This document shows, piece by piece, positions 44,413 to 56,376 of a DNA stretch of 64,000 bases. The DNA comes from Rhipidocladum racemiflorum (taxonomy: Eukaryota > Streptophyta > Magnoliopsida > Poales > Poaceae). Position 1 is the first letter of the stretch. Each line of letters starts with the position of its first letter. The notes under the pieces were generated by a model. It was not told where the DNA came from and ran no database searches. It worked only from the letters and a program-made list of their open reading frames with translations. Location: NCBI GenBank assembly GCA_036346355.1, contig CM070583.1, positions 8,990,001 to 9,054,000 of the forward strand, written 5' to 3'. The position numbers and the translations under genes are program-made.

Positions 44413-46669
44413 TGTAGCACCCCAGCATCTAGTATGCCTGAATGCTACCAAACATAGACTAAACAACATCTAAATACCACAAATTAACATAAATTACAGC
44501 AAAGGAACAAATGCTAAAACCGAAAATTTCGGCAGCATCTCCTTTGTTTCTCATGCTTCGAAGCAACAACAATAGTAAGACAAGATATAGCTTGGTAAAT
44601 GACAACTAAAACAGCAATAACAATAGATAAGGCAACACTTATATCTACAAACAGCGAATTCAACCATTTCACCAATTATAGTGAAGCAAAAGATGAACTT
44701 AAGCTCAAAACCAAGCCGAGCACCAAGTTTCATGGCACAAATCTTATTATCATGTCTCCAAGTGATTAAACATAGACTATGAATGTGGAGCTACGTGTAG
44801 AAGTGTAGCTAAACCCCTTTCCCGCATGCCGGTCTCAAAGTACCTAAAAAAACATAAAACACAAGCGTGAGTTCATCACTCAGCAAGTATATTGCAATGG
44901 CAAAAAAAAAACAATTCAATGTAACATCACTACATACCATGCTCAACTTCATGGTCAAGTCATAATCTCATATTCAACATCATATTCATGTCTCAAAATC
45001 ATTGTTCACATATCATCATCATCATGTATGCAATGCGATGCAATGCAATGCTCATATCTCCTGGAAGCTTATACCGGTATAGCTGAGTGCACACCCGTCG
45101 GCGTGCACCCTCTCCCCCCTTCCATCCCGTAGATGGAGGGTGCCTACTCCTCGCTTCCATTCACCACGTGGATGGAATCACGATGTAGGTCTTACTCAAT
45201 GGCGTTCCGGACTAGTCATAACTTTCTCACCGACCTTACCGGACTAGTTATGACTTTCTCACCGCCCTCGCCATGTCTCATGCCATGAATGCAAAGATGC
45301 CAACATTATAAAATAATTTGCACATTTACTTAAACCAATCATGGCATAGAATCATAATGGATCATTTTCATCATACCAATAGCAAGCATTAAAGCATGGC
45401 ATGTTATCGCATTATAAATTCAATTTCAACTCATCAAAACTAGCGATCTACAACTCGCTACCCATTCCAATACACTTGCCTTAACCTCCGACGACGGATT
45501 GATGAGAAGTAGTGGGCACTCCCGGGGTCACACCACCTGCACATGGGCATCACACACTCACAAACATGACCACAAAACATTACACAACATTCATCTAACC
45601 CGACTTCGCACCGTACTTGCAAAACCCAAAAACAGAGGCTCTATCCCGCCGGGACAGCAGACTTCCAACGGCCATAACTTGAGTTCTAAAACTCCAAATC
45701 AATTAAAAGAGTACATCCTCGCGTAGCTTAGGAAATTTTCCAACTTTTTCTAGTTATAGGGAAAGACTGATTCGGACTCTAAAGTTGTTTAATCTACAAA
45801 ATACCGTGATATATTCCAATCACGTCACAGATTTTAACACGCTCGGTAAAACAGTCATAACTTTCAAACGGCTGATCGGAATTTAACGTTCTTTATGTCC
45901 ACCGAAAGATAATGAAATTATCTACAACTTCTTCAACGTCCATACGTCCAGATTCGGATTCTAAATTGGCGAAAAACTTAACCCTAGGTCGATTGCTCAT
46001 GCTGTCCCAAAACAGAAACGTGGCAACATCTAGATCTAATCCAATCTACTCAAGTCCAGCACCACCAATTGATCTAAAATCATGATAATGACCCTTAGAA
46101 CAGTACCTAGATCAACCCCAAGGATTCCCATGGCCATACCTTCGCCCGACGACCGAAAACCCAACGGATCTCCTCCCGGTTCGCGCGATCTCCTTCCTCG
46201 CTCCAAATCCACCGGATCTCCTCGTCGCGGAGCGCTCCAATGGACGGATCTTCGAGGTGTTGAGGTGGAGAACTCCCCTAGGGGCAGCAAGGGAGGTGGA
46301 GATGGGAGGAGAGGGGTGGTGGCGCCATGGGGGAAGATGGAGAGGAAGGGGAAGGGTGGAGGCGCATGGGGGGGGGGTGGCGGCTAGGGGGTGGCGGCTA
46401 GGGTTGGGAGAGAGTTTGGGGCGCACCAAGGGGTGGGGGCCAGATTTGGCTACCCAAAAGTCCCCCCCTTGGGCCCAAACCCTTCCACCGGAGGCCCAAC
46501 TCAACCCCCAAGGCCCAAAGTCCCCCAGAGAGGCCCAAACACCCGAAAACGGCCCAAAAACACGCTATAAACGGCATGACGTAAAGTTTTAACCTCCATT
46601 TTCACATTTTATAAAGTTTTTGGCCTCAACATTCACATTTTATAAGATACGACACTCCGTAGTGTCACA
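44413..46669 (-). mobile_element. Solo LTR of the B/E superfamily
   Basis: It starts TGTAGCACCCC and ends TGTCACA on the plus strand; the 5-bp duplication ATTTG is present at 44408-44412 and 46670-46674. On the minus strand it opens TGTGACACTACGGAGTGTCG. Length is 2257 bp. No internal sequence remains, so it arose by LTR-LTR recombination after insertion into the CACTA-like element. Confidence 0.9.
44868..44882 (-). promoter_or_regulatory. Conserved LTR hairpin (solo LTR)
   Basis: Identical to the hairpin in B (arms TGAGT/ACTCA), 455 bp before the LTR end. Confidence 0.55.
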
Positions 46670-46816
46670 ATTTGTGTCGGTTTTTAATGGAAACCGACAC
46701 AAATAGTCTTTCCGCCATTTTAAATTTTAGAACCGATATAAAATCTTTATTTATATCGGTTCTAAAAAACCGATACAAACAAATCACCGTCACTTATTGG
46801 GTGTTTTGTCGTAGTG

Positions 46817-47289
46817 ATTTCTTATTGTCTCGGTGCTTTTTTCTTTCCGCAGCAGTGTCTGGCTGCCCATGCCGCCTAGCTTTCTCGCTCTTCCTTTTTC
46901 TCTACCTTCTCCGGATGGTGATGTGAGCTGGCTGCGGCACTGAAACAACATGCAGCAGCTTAGCCATAGCATGCAGCAGCGTCTGGCTGTCCATGGCTCC
47001 ATGCCATCTCCTGTCTCGATCATTCCTCCTCTCTTTACCTTCATCTCTGGATGGCGCTGTTAGCTGGCAGCAGCACTGAAACAAAACCAACAGCCACAGC
47101 ATTCAGGGGCGACAGCAGTGCACGCAGCAGCTACGCAGCTAGTAACGGCAGCAGCAACAGCGCATGTAGCTAGTGGTACCGATGCAGCACGCATGCATGC
47201 AGGGACAGAAGATCAGGCTTGGCCAGCAAACGTCGCATCATTCATGCATGGCGATGCTGCAAAGCACATGTGCATGACTTGAATCGGGA
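46817..47289. repeat. Diverged tandem duplication and flank of the MULE
   Basis: About 46845-46965 and 46968-47100 are related units (GTCTGGCTGCCCATG versus GTCTGGCTGTCCATG; GCACTGAAACAACATG versus GCACTGAAACAAAACC), a period near 125 bp. Nothing coding is evident. GAATCGGGA at 47281-47289 is the MULE target duplication. Confidence 0.55.
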
Positions 47290-49139
47290 GGAAAAATTGC
47301 TCAAATAAACAACAGTTGAATTGAAATTTAAAAAATAACCTGCAGTGAAATGGAATGTGTTGAATAGCACTGGTTTCCACCGTGCGAGGTGGCTTCCGCC
47401 ATGCCAGGTGGCGGAAAGGGGGCTTCCGCCACACCGTGTGGTGGAAACCGTGGTTTCCGCCACACCACATGGTGGAAGCCACGTTGCACGGAAAATAATG
47501 CAGTCTGGCTTCCACCACACCACACGGTGGAAGCCACTTGACACGGAAAGCGATGCTCTCTGGAACCGCTCCAATTCCCGCCCGTGGAATGCACGAAAAT
47601 TTGATAAAATAAATTATGTTAAAATTTTGCTGATGAAAAAAATTATCGTCAAAAATCAAGTTTGTACTGTCGATTTTTTGGAGCAATTTTCGTCGACTTT
47701 TTACGAAAACCGTGCGATTTGTACTGATTTTCGACCGGTTTGTGACACGTAATTTATTTTGATTTTTTTGGTATGAATGGTAATGAAAAAATATATATGA
47801 TTGAGAGAGAATAAATATGTACATAGAAGAAAAGTCCTAATTAAATTTAGATGAATTTATAATTTGTTAAAAAAACCATTTAAAAATAAACCTTATAAAA
47901 ATGGACCCCCTGAGTACGTCTTAACCACATGAAATTAAAGTATTATTACTCCTTCCGTACCAGTTGATAATGCGTAGTTTAATTTTACATAATGATTAAG
48001 GTTACATTGAAATTGAGAAAGGTATAAGAGAAGATAAAAGATATATATTTTGTGTAGATAATAATGAATAAATGCATATAGTTGAGAGCCAATAAATATA
48101 TGTATAGAAGGAAAGATATCATTCAAATTGGGATAATAATGAATAAATGCATATATACTCGTTTTATATTTGGGATAAAACCATTCAAATTATAGGCCTT
48201 ATAATTTATGACGGAAGGAGTATCAAATTCTCGTGCATTCCGATTTCCCGTTTCGGCCACCGCCCCGCATGTCTTTCCGTGCAACCCGGCTTCCACCGTG
48301 TGGTGTGGCGGAAGCAACCCTTTTCCACCACACGGTATGCCGGAAGCCACCTGCGATGGCGGCAACGGGCAAAAGCCATGTCGCATGGCGGAAGCAACTG
48401 CTATTAACCGTAAATTATCAAAAATTAATATGTCCATCTAAACCCTTGCACAAAACAATAACCGAATAAATTTTACTGTGGAGCAGGTAATGTCAGAATT
48501 GTTATAAAGTTGTATGAAATACGATTTTTTGCAAAAATTTACAGCAAATTTTACTGTGGAACAGGTAACTGCTATCAACAAGTTTGTCGTTTTTTGACGA
48601 TAATTTTTTTCAACAGGAAAACTTTATTACGATTTAATTTATCAAATTTTCGTGCATTCCACGGGCGGGAATTAAGGCGGTTTCATCCAAGCAAACTTTT
48701 CGTAAATCCAAACAACCTTTTCGTAGGCGTCCTCGGATTGTCCTGGGGGATCGAATTGATTATAGAAACATGAGTTTAATTAATCGATTTATTAGTGAAC
48801 AAGAATAAATCTTATCGAGACGAATAAATAGATTAACCTTGAAACAACAAACCAGTCAAAACTAGAATTAGCTATCAAGATTACTTATCAAACTAGAATT
48901 ATCACTCTTCCACGTTCAAACAAACAAAAATTCGGATGAAAACAAAAAATTCCGAATTACTGCATTGTTTTCCGTGCCAGGTTTCCTCCATGCCGTGCGG
49001 CGGAAGCGCCGCTTCCTCCTTCCCATGCGGCGGAAGCCACTTCAGCTGGCGGAAGCCGCTGCCATTCAACGCATTTCGATGTACTGCAGGTTATTTTTTT
49101 AATTTCTATTTAGCAGTGAGTTATTTGCTCAATTTTTCC
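47290..49139. mobile_element. Non-autonomous Mutator-like element (MULE) with 9-bp TSD
   Basis: A 9-bp direct duplication GAATCGGGA (47281-47289, 49140-49148) flanks terminal inverted repeats beginning GGAAAAATTG and continuing imperfectly for about 56 bp to AAAAAATAACCTGCAG. Further inverted homology exists inside (47575-47670 against 48570-48675: GTGGAATGCACGAAAATTTG). The arms carry clusters of GC-rich palindromes such as TTCCGCCACACCGTGTGGTG. No transposase frame is seen. A 9-bp TSD is diagnostic of Mutator-type insertion. Confidence 0.85.
47949..48220. mobile_element. Stowaway-like MITE nested in the MULE
   Basis: Ends are CTCCTTCCGTACC and, reverse-complemented, CTCCTTCCGTCATAA, flanked by TA on both sides (47947-47948, 48221-48222). 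Length is 272 bp, AT-rich, with no coding. These match the CTCCNTCCGT ends of grass Stowaway (Tc1/mariner) MITEs. Confidence 0.85.
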
Positions 49140-49148
49140 GAATCGGGA

Positions 49149-49630
49149 GGGCAGGAGGTATGACTAGCAGCAGCGATGGCGTTGAGCGCTACGCAAGGGA
49201 GCATTTGGGTTAGGTTAAGTAAGTAACAAGTGTCACGTCTACTGCTACAGTTTTGGCCTTCCATATTGGCCTATCAGTACTGATTATTCATAAACTAGGA
49301 GTGACAGTTACATCATTCCCGATTCAACGGTCCACTGGTCCGGGAGAACATCAGTACCGGTTGAATAGACCAACCGGTATTGATGTTAGGGTTTAGATTA
49401 ATAGTCTACTTTGATTCAGACTTAACTCTGATTAATTAGGCTCCGATTAGAACTAGATTAGCACATACATGGCCCATTGGCGCAATTAACATTAATTTTA
49501 AAATTTTTATCTTATTAATTCACACATAAAATTTAGGGATGTCATCTGTCCTCTTATACACGCACACAATCATGCACAAGCCGTGACTGACTCGATCAGG
49601 GCTTTCTTTTTTTTTCTCTCTCATTGTTTT
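49149..49630. other. CACTA-like sub-terminal remnant and unclassified flank
   Basis: Around 49345-49385 TCAGTACCGGTTGAATAG is followed by the inverted CCAACCGGTATTGATG, the paired ACCGGT style of grass CACTA ends. No CACTA terminus is visible. The rest holds nothing I can name. Confidence 0.4.
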
Positions 49631-50737
49631 TGTAACATCCACAAAATAAAAGGAAGTAACACTAAATTAAAACAAATTTAATTTATTATTTTGAACTGAA
49701 TTCTTAGTATTTGTGAACTTATTTGAACCTTGTTGCACAAGAAATCTTTCCATTTTATCTGCAAACGGAATCTTAACCTTGTTTATCAAAAACGAGTTTA
49801 GAATAAGATCAAAAACAAAATATATTTCCTACATTTTCAAAAGGATTTAAAATGAATTGTTGCTTAGGAAAAAGTCAAAAGCAGTTATGATTAATTTGAG
49901 CCTATTTCAATAAAAGTATTGTATGAAGATATATATATAATTATGAGACAATATAATAAAAGTTTCAATATCATTTTGGATACTTAGAAAATTCATTTTC
50001 ACAAAAGGGTATATTTCTAACACAAACTTTGTCAGGATTGTGTCGAATTATAAAACCTTATTTTTGCTTCAAATTTTTATGGTAGACCTTATACATATTC
50101 AGGATCCCTCACAAAAATTTTCAAAAATTCACAACACGATTTAATAGCACTATTAAATCGAAATAGACCTGTTGTCCCAAAATCAGGAAAAACAAGAAAC
50201 AAAAACCCTCCATTCTATCACTGCCAAGCGGGCCCGCACCAGTGCCGGACCCCACCTGATAGCACGCTGGACCGCCTCAGCGCTAGACTGCACCCGCACC
50301 GGACCGCACCCGCGCCGGACAGCCTCAGCGCCGAACCGCTCCCCTCACCTCTTCCTCTGCCATGTGGGCCCCGGGCCCGCTGGTCAGCCTCTCCGCATGC
50401 ATTTATTATAGGTTAGCAAAAGTCTTGCGGAGTACTCTATGTACTCAACCTTGCTATTATTGTTGTTTTTTAGGTGAAGAAACAGACAATCCCAATGATT
50501 CCTTCTATAACGCAGATTACGGGGAAAGTACTAACGAGCTTTTCTAGGGCTTATACCTTGTTAGTTGCCTGTGGAAATTTGTGCAAGGCATACTGCCAAG
50601 TATTTGTATCTTCCGCTGCACTCTATTTGGCCTGTTGGCCTTATTGTATGAAACTTAATCCTATCAATGTATTTGAGAACCCTTGTATGGATGTGATGAC
50701 AATATTGTAAATGTGCGTACTAGCCACTGATCATGGG
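49631..50737 (+). repeat. LTR H, truncated
   Basis: It begins TGTAACATCC and contains the conserved hairpin (50430-50446) followed by a splice-like TTTTTTAGGTGAAG, then sequence typical of an LTR's final third. It is cut at 50737 by element G. No PBS or interior is visible. Confidence 0.5.
50430..50446 (+). promoter_or_regulatory. Conserved LTR hairpin (H)
   Basis: Arms GAGTAC and GTACTC around TCTAT, flanked by CTTGCG and AACCTTGC. Confidence 0.5.
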
Positions 50738-52680
50738 TGTGACACCCCAGAATGTGACATTATAGAATTCGGCATTTCGGTACGACTTTATAGTGTGTTT
50801 TTGGGCCATTTCCGGGTGTTTGGGCCTTTCCGGAGGACTTTGGGCCTTGGGGGTTGAGTTGGGCCTCTACTGGAAGGGTTTGGGCCTAGGGGAGGGGGAC
50901 TTTTGGGTAGCCAAACCTAGCCCCCACCCCTTGGTGCGCCCCCACTCTCCTCTCCCTCAACCCTAGCCGCCACCCACCCCTCTCCCCCCATGCGCCTCCC
51001 CCATTGCCTCCCCTAGCCGCCACCTTACTCCTCCACCTCCCGTAGACGGCCCTAGAGCCTCTCCCTCAGTGCGATCTTTCTGTCTTGGAACTCTCCGTCC
51101 AAGAGGATCCAGCGTTCCGGGAGATTCTGACGTTCCCGGCAATTGGAGGAGAGATCGGGTCGCGAGGAAGAGGCGTTCGTCAACCGGGTGATCCGTCAAG
51201 AAGAGGTACGAATTTGGGGTCTTGTTCGGGGTGGTCTAGGTGCTGTTAGATGGGTAATTTCATGGTTAAATTTGGTGTTTAGGTGCTGTTCCTAGATGAG
51301 ATTAGGGAGATTTCATTTGCTGTCCCACGTTCTGCTTCGGGCAGATTGGGCACACAACCTAGGGTTTGAGTTTTCGCAATTTTAGATTTAGATTTTGGTC
51401 GGCCGCCTCTTGAGACAGTTGTAGATAACTTCAATACCTTTAATTGGACACCAAGAACGTCCAATTCTGTCTAGCCATTCTAAAGTTATGATCATTTTAC
51501 CGAGCGTGTTCAAATCTGTGGCGTAATTGGGACAGAACGTAATGTTTTGTAGATTAGACAATTTTAGAGGCTGAATCAGCTTTTCCCAATACTTAGAAAA
51601 AGCTAGGAAATTTCCTAAGCCTCGCGATGATGTACTCGTTTACTTGATTTTGAGTCCTAGAACTCAAGTTATGCTAGTTTGAATCCTGTTGTCCCGAGGG
51701 ACAGATTCTCTGTTTTTCGGCTTTGGGAGTAGTTTGCGAAGTCGGGGTAGATGAGCGATGGTGTATTGTTTTGTGGGCACGTTTTGAGTGTGTGATATCT
51801 ATGTGCAAGTGGTGTGACCCCGGGAGTTTCCTCATCCTCTCGCCAATCCGTCGCCCGCGGTTAAGGCATGTGTATTGGAATGGGTAGTGTGTTGTAGGTT
51901 GCTTGTCTTGATTAGATGCAGATTGTTTTCATGATATGATGAAAATGGTATGTCATGATGCTATGTAATGATTAATTGTTTATGTTTATGGCATATGTTG
52001 CATACATGGCATGAAAACTGGCCCGGTCGGTGAGAACGTCATAACTAGTCTAGTAAGGTCGGTGAGAAAGTTATGACTAATCCGGAGCGCCATTGAGTAA
52101 GACCTACCTCGTGATTCCATCCACGTGGTGAGTGGAAGTGAGGAGTAGGCACCCTCCATCTACGAATGTGTTGAAGATTCTCCTTGTGCAGACCTTAAGT
52201 TGGGTGGCGTTAAGTTTGAATCTTTATCGGAAAAGATTTGGTGGAATATTTGTTTTTTTTCCTGGTGCCTCCATCTTCCTTCTTGGAAGTGTACTTTTGA
52301 GGTTTCTTGAAGAGTTTTGGGCTATCAAAGTTGGAAATTTGAGAGTTGAGCTCTCCCGCATTTCTGTTGGAGTGTTGTTTTTCTTCCTTGCCTGGAAAGG
52401 AGAAATAGTTTCTCGGTGTTCGTTTCTTGTTCCTGAGCTGTGGTTATCTTTAAAGCTGAATTGCATCCTGTTCGTCAAGAGTAGGTGACCTATGAATGTG
52501 TTTAGAATTTTTGTTCGTGCTATGTAGTATGTAACGATGTGGTTTATGGAATGACGTATTGCTAAGTTAATTTGTGAGTTGAATCAATTCAACGTGATTG
52601 TTATCTTTAGCTTGAGAATAAATAGACTACTAGTGTTGTAGTTTGCTCTATAATGAGAATGGTTAAATGTGTTAATGTTC
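50738..52680 (+). mobile_element. LARD-like element G, internally deleted
   Basis: A B/E-type LTR starts TGTGACACCCCAGAATG at 50738 and runs to about 52167, where it stops within the block CACCCTCCATCTACG before its normal end. Sequence then switches to 52168-52680, the reverse complement of about 63240-62740 in C', that is, 5' interior of a coding-less element in matching orientation. The end of the LTR, PBS and leader were thus deleted. X-right is inserted at 52681. Confidence 0.7.
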
Positions 52681-53303
52681 TGTAACACCCCAAAATTTTG
52701 CTTTTCTTAAATTCATGTGTGATTTGGCACCTTGGTGAATTTTTGGAATTTTCTGGAATTTATTTGGATTTATTTGGAGTTTATTTGAATTTATTCTATT
52801 TTGAAATACTTAAAGAATTTAACATTGCAAATAAAATTTTGTTGGAAATATTTTATTTGAGTCTAAAATGTTCCAAAATATTTTCCAGAATTTTTCTAGA
52901 ATTTTTCTTAGTATTTTGCTATTTTTCTTGAATTAAATTAATTTCTGGAAATTATTTTGAATATTTAATCGCTGGAATTAGAAATCGAGTCGGTCACTGT
53001 TCATCCAACCGAGCCCGAGTCAGACTCGAGCTCGAGTTCGACCCGAGCCAGCTGACTCGACCGAACCGCGTTCTAACCCTAATCGCGCGGGACCGTTGGA
53101 TCAAGATCCAACGGCCCACGTTGAGCCGCACCGATCCGACCGGATCCGGTCCGGATCCGATCTCGCCCGCGCCATCGTGGCCGCTGATCGCGCCACGTGG
53201 AAGGCTGCCCGTCTTCGTCTCCGCCCGAGTCCGGGTCGGACTCCTCCGCCGCGTCGCCGCCGAGTTCGGTTAGGGTTTCACGGATTTCGCGCACGTCAAG
53301 GCA

Positions 53304-53314
53304 CTATTTAATGC
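53304..53314 (+). promoter_or_regulatory. TATA-like box in the X-right LTR
   Basis: TATTTAATGCC about 625 bp into the LTR, conserved in X-left (21201-21210). Confidence 0.5.
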
Positions 53315-55774
53315 CCCGTTGCCTCCCCGTTGAAGCCCTTTGCCGTGCGCACCTTTTGCCCCAACTCACCGAGCCCTAGCCGCCGCCTAGCCGCAATCGC
53401 TCGCCGTAGTTGGTTTAGGTCTCCGCCGCGCCTCCTTGCCGTTTGCCGCCGTCTTTGTCGTCCTCAGCCGCCGTTGAGCCCAGATCCGAGTCCCTCGCAT
53501 CAAGACGCGTTCGGGAGTGCAAGTCTTCACGCCGGAGTCCCCAGCTCCGGCCAGCCAGCTTCGCCGCGTCGCCATCGCCGACCCCGAGCTCTGTGGACCG
53601 TCGGATCTCCATCGCACGGGCCAGATCGTGCCACGTCACCCGCCGGTGAGATTCCGATCCAAAACTCCAGATCCAATCTCGACCGTTGGATCTAGATCCA
53701 ACGGTCCGAATCAAACGCGTTAACCCAAACGCGTGAAAGCCAGATCTAATCTGGGCCGTTGATTTTCAAATCAATGGCTGAGATCGTACACGCCAGCGTC
53801 GGGAAAGGCCGACCGCCACGGTCGGCGGCAGCCCGCAGCGTGTCGGCCGACATGCCGAACCGCATGTCGGTGGCTCAGCAACGCCGCGGACGTCGGCCGA
53901 CGCCCGCATGTCGGCGACCACCCGGCCGTCTTTGTGGCGTCAGCGATGACATCACCAGTGGGTCCCACCCGTCAGCAGTGGGCTGAGTCCCCACTGACGT
54001 CAGCGATGACATCACACCCGAGGGTCCCACCTGTCAGTCTCACGTGAGCCGTGGACCGAGTCCACGGTGGACCCGAGCGAGCCGTGGACTGAGCCCGTGG
54101 ACCGGCTGACGTCAGCCGTCCAATCAGAGGCCGACACGTGTCCTTGCTGACGCAATAACTAATTTCCGAAAAAGAAAATGATTTATTAATTCGAAATATT
54201 GATTTCAGAATTTGATTCAAACTTCAAACGCTTATAACTTTTGCGTTTTAACTCCGATTTGAGTGATTCAAATTTCTAAATTTGTATAAAATTGAGATCT
54301 ACCTAATGATGAATTTTATTTAATTTTTGAACTAAAGTTTTTCTCTTTATTATTATTTAATTGCTTATTTAAAACTTTAAATGCTTGTATCTTTTGCATT
54401 TAAACCCCGAATTTGACGATTCCAGTTTCTAAAAATTTATAAAATTATGTTCTCTCTATTCATGAACTTTATTTGGATGTTTGGACACTTTTTGTCTACT
54501 GTTTATTTATTATTTGCTATTTGCACTCGTTACGAGTAGACGTTGAAGTGCCGGAAGGATTCGAAGGAGAAGTATTGACCCAGGAGCCAGCTCAGGACCA
54601 AGAACAAGTACTTTTTGAAGGGAAGTTGTGCTTTGACCATATTGACCCCACTTTGAAACCTATTTTGATTTAATTATTGCATGCTAGTTTAAATTAGAAA
54701 ATGCTTTACTTAATTATGGGTAATTAGATAAATGCCAAATTGCTGTATGACACCTTGGTTAATTAAATATATGTGCCACGACCCTTGTCACCCTAGTTGT
54801 GGTTTACTAGTTGGACATTACTAAATTGCCAACATGGGATTTTAGACCGTATAGTATACTGCTTAGACCGGCTACGTGCTCATGACATGATTTTGGACAA
54901 TCAAATGTTAATATTGACTTAATGATATATTGAACCTGTTTTGGGAAAGTATCATGTGATGTTGATGGCACGTGGTGCATGGTAATCAACTGGGGTTTGA
55001 TAAATAGCTTTTGACCGGGGCATGTGGCAAGATTGATCAGGTGGGCCAGTTGTGGCACCGGGAATGTTGGTTTGGTTCTTCGGGTAGTCTTGCCCTGGTC
55101 ACCCTAAGGACTTAACCTTGCAAGCCTTTGAACTGAGTCAAACGTGCAACCACATGTCCGTAATGGGACGGACCTAGCTGATTAAGTTGCTAATAACGTA
55201 CCTGTGGGACCTCAGGAGGTCAACTACACCCTTTGTGTAAGTTATACGGGGGAGCGTACCGGGGCTGCGGCCAGGTACCCATCTAACGGTTGGTTGGCCT
55301 AAACTTCGCCTTAGCTAAGGGAAGGGTTGGTGTGCAACAACCGGGGAGGACCACTTGTGCTGCTAAAGGTTTCCGAAAGGCTTTGTTACGGACACTCGCC
55401 TTTGTGGTGTTTGACTGTATCTTGTGGGTAAAGTGCATAACCTCTGCAGAGTGTAAAATCTATTCGAATAGCCGTGTCCGCGGTATTGGACATCGCTCGG
55501 GGATTACAGTCAAGGGTTAGACTTTCTTGAAAATAACTTGAACTTGGAAGGTCGGGTTTGGTTAAATAATGATGTTGATGGAAATGTGGATTAGGAATGG
55601 GAAAAATGTTGATTAAACTCCTGGAAAAGTTATTGATCTTATACCTGTTTCTACTGCTTTCGAATCTACTTATGCTACTGGTCAAATGTTGTTTTACTGC
55701 AAATATACCTCGAGCTATTCCTTTGTACTAAGCCATGCATGTAGTATATTAGTTGCATTCTGTGCATGACTTGC

Positions 55775-55791
55775 TGAGTACCAAGTACTCA
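55775..55791 (+). promoter_or_regulatory. Conserved LTR hairpin (X-right)
   Basis: Arms TGAGTAC and GTACTCA around CAA, flanked by CTTGC and CCCTTGCC, 370 bp before the LTR end. Confidence 0.6.
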
Positions 55792-56164
55792 CCCTTGCCA
55801 CAATACAACACCAGTTGAAGAAGAGTCTACACCAGCTTTGGAGGAGGAGTTCCCAAAAGAACCGTCTAACTAGGAATCGAGTCCCAGTCAGTTGCCTGTG
55901 GTATAATGGATGACGCCACGAAGTTATTTTATTTTCCGCTGCTATTATTTCTCTTTCAATAAGTTTCGCCCTGCGAGGCGTATATTTGTAACTTGACCAT
56001 AAGGTCGAGCAACCAGTTTGATTATTTAATTAAAGTACTTTATTAGTGTCGTGTGGTATGATTGTGATATTTACCGATGTTAAGACTGTGTGCACTAGCG
56101 CGTTCCTGGACTAGTGCTGAATACACAGAGGGTCCGGATTTGCAAATTCGTGTCCCGACAGAGG

Positions 56165-56177
56165 TGGTATCAGAGCC
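56165..56177 (+). other. Primer binding site of X-right
   Basis: TGGTATCAGAGCC begins four bases after the LTR end. Confidence 0.9.
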
Positions 56178-56376
56178 ATACTGACTGTAGGCTCACCCAT
56201 AGTTAGAATGGTCGTAGTGAGGATAAAATTTATTTTCTAAAGTTAAAATTTGACAAGATAAAGAATGAATTCTCGACTCATCCCCTTCTCTCTTGTTCAT
56301 ACCCCTGCTGAGTTCTTTTCTCTCCTAAGTTGATTTTTTTAAAGTGTTGCGTTCTTACGCGAGCGTCTTTTGACAG

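Larger units (their letters stand above)
43368..46816. mobile_element. Non-autonomous CACTA-like DNA transposon, split by a solo LTR
   Basis: The left end reads CACTACTATATATAAGCCC and the right end, reverse-complemented, CACTACGACAAAACACCC. Sub-terminal inverted repeats of the type GTGTCGGTTTT...AACCGACACAAAT fill 43395-43640, 44200-44412 and 46670-46790, the hallmark of CACTA ends in grasses. Without the solo LTR it is about 1.2 kb with no transposase. Only the first six terminal bases match well and the 3-bp flanks differ (ACT versus ATT), so the ends are eroded or from different copies. Confidence 0.65.
52681..56160 (+). repeat. 5' LTR of X-right
   Basis: It starts TGTAACACCCCAAAATTTTG and ends GTCCCGACA. 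The GC-rich 53000-54130 part carries CCGTT..AACGG dyads, including a perfect 26-bp palindrome at 53681-53706, and a TATA-like TATTTAATGCC at about 53304. Sequences following 54530 align with X-left and the older X pieces. Confidence 0.9.

Noticed and set aside
46082..46387. Gly/Arg-rich frame in the solo LTR, and Pro-rich frames in E and B LTRs
   Set aside because: Products of purine/pyrimidine tracts in LTRs.
47213..47824. 203-codon minus-strand frame in the MULE arm
   Set aside because: It reads through GC-rich palindromes and AT-rich TIR; repetitive composition and no domain.
50172..50411. 79-codon frame with Ser/Pro/Thr-rich repeats
   Set aside because: GC-rich LTR sequence with short repeats of GGACCGCACC type; not protein-like.
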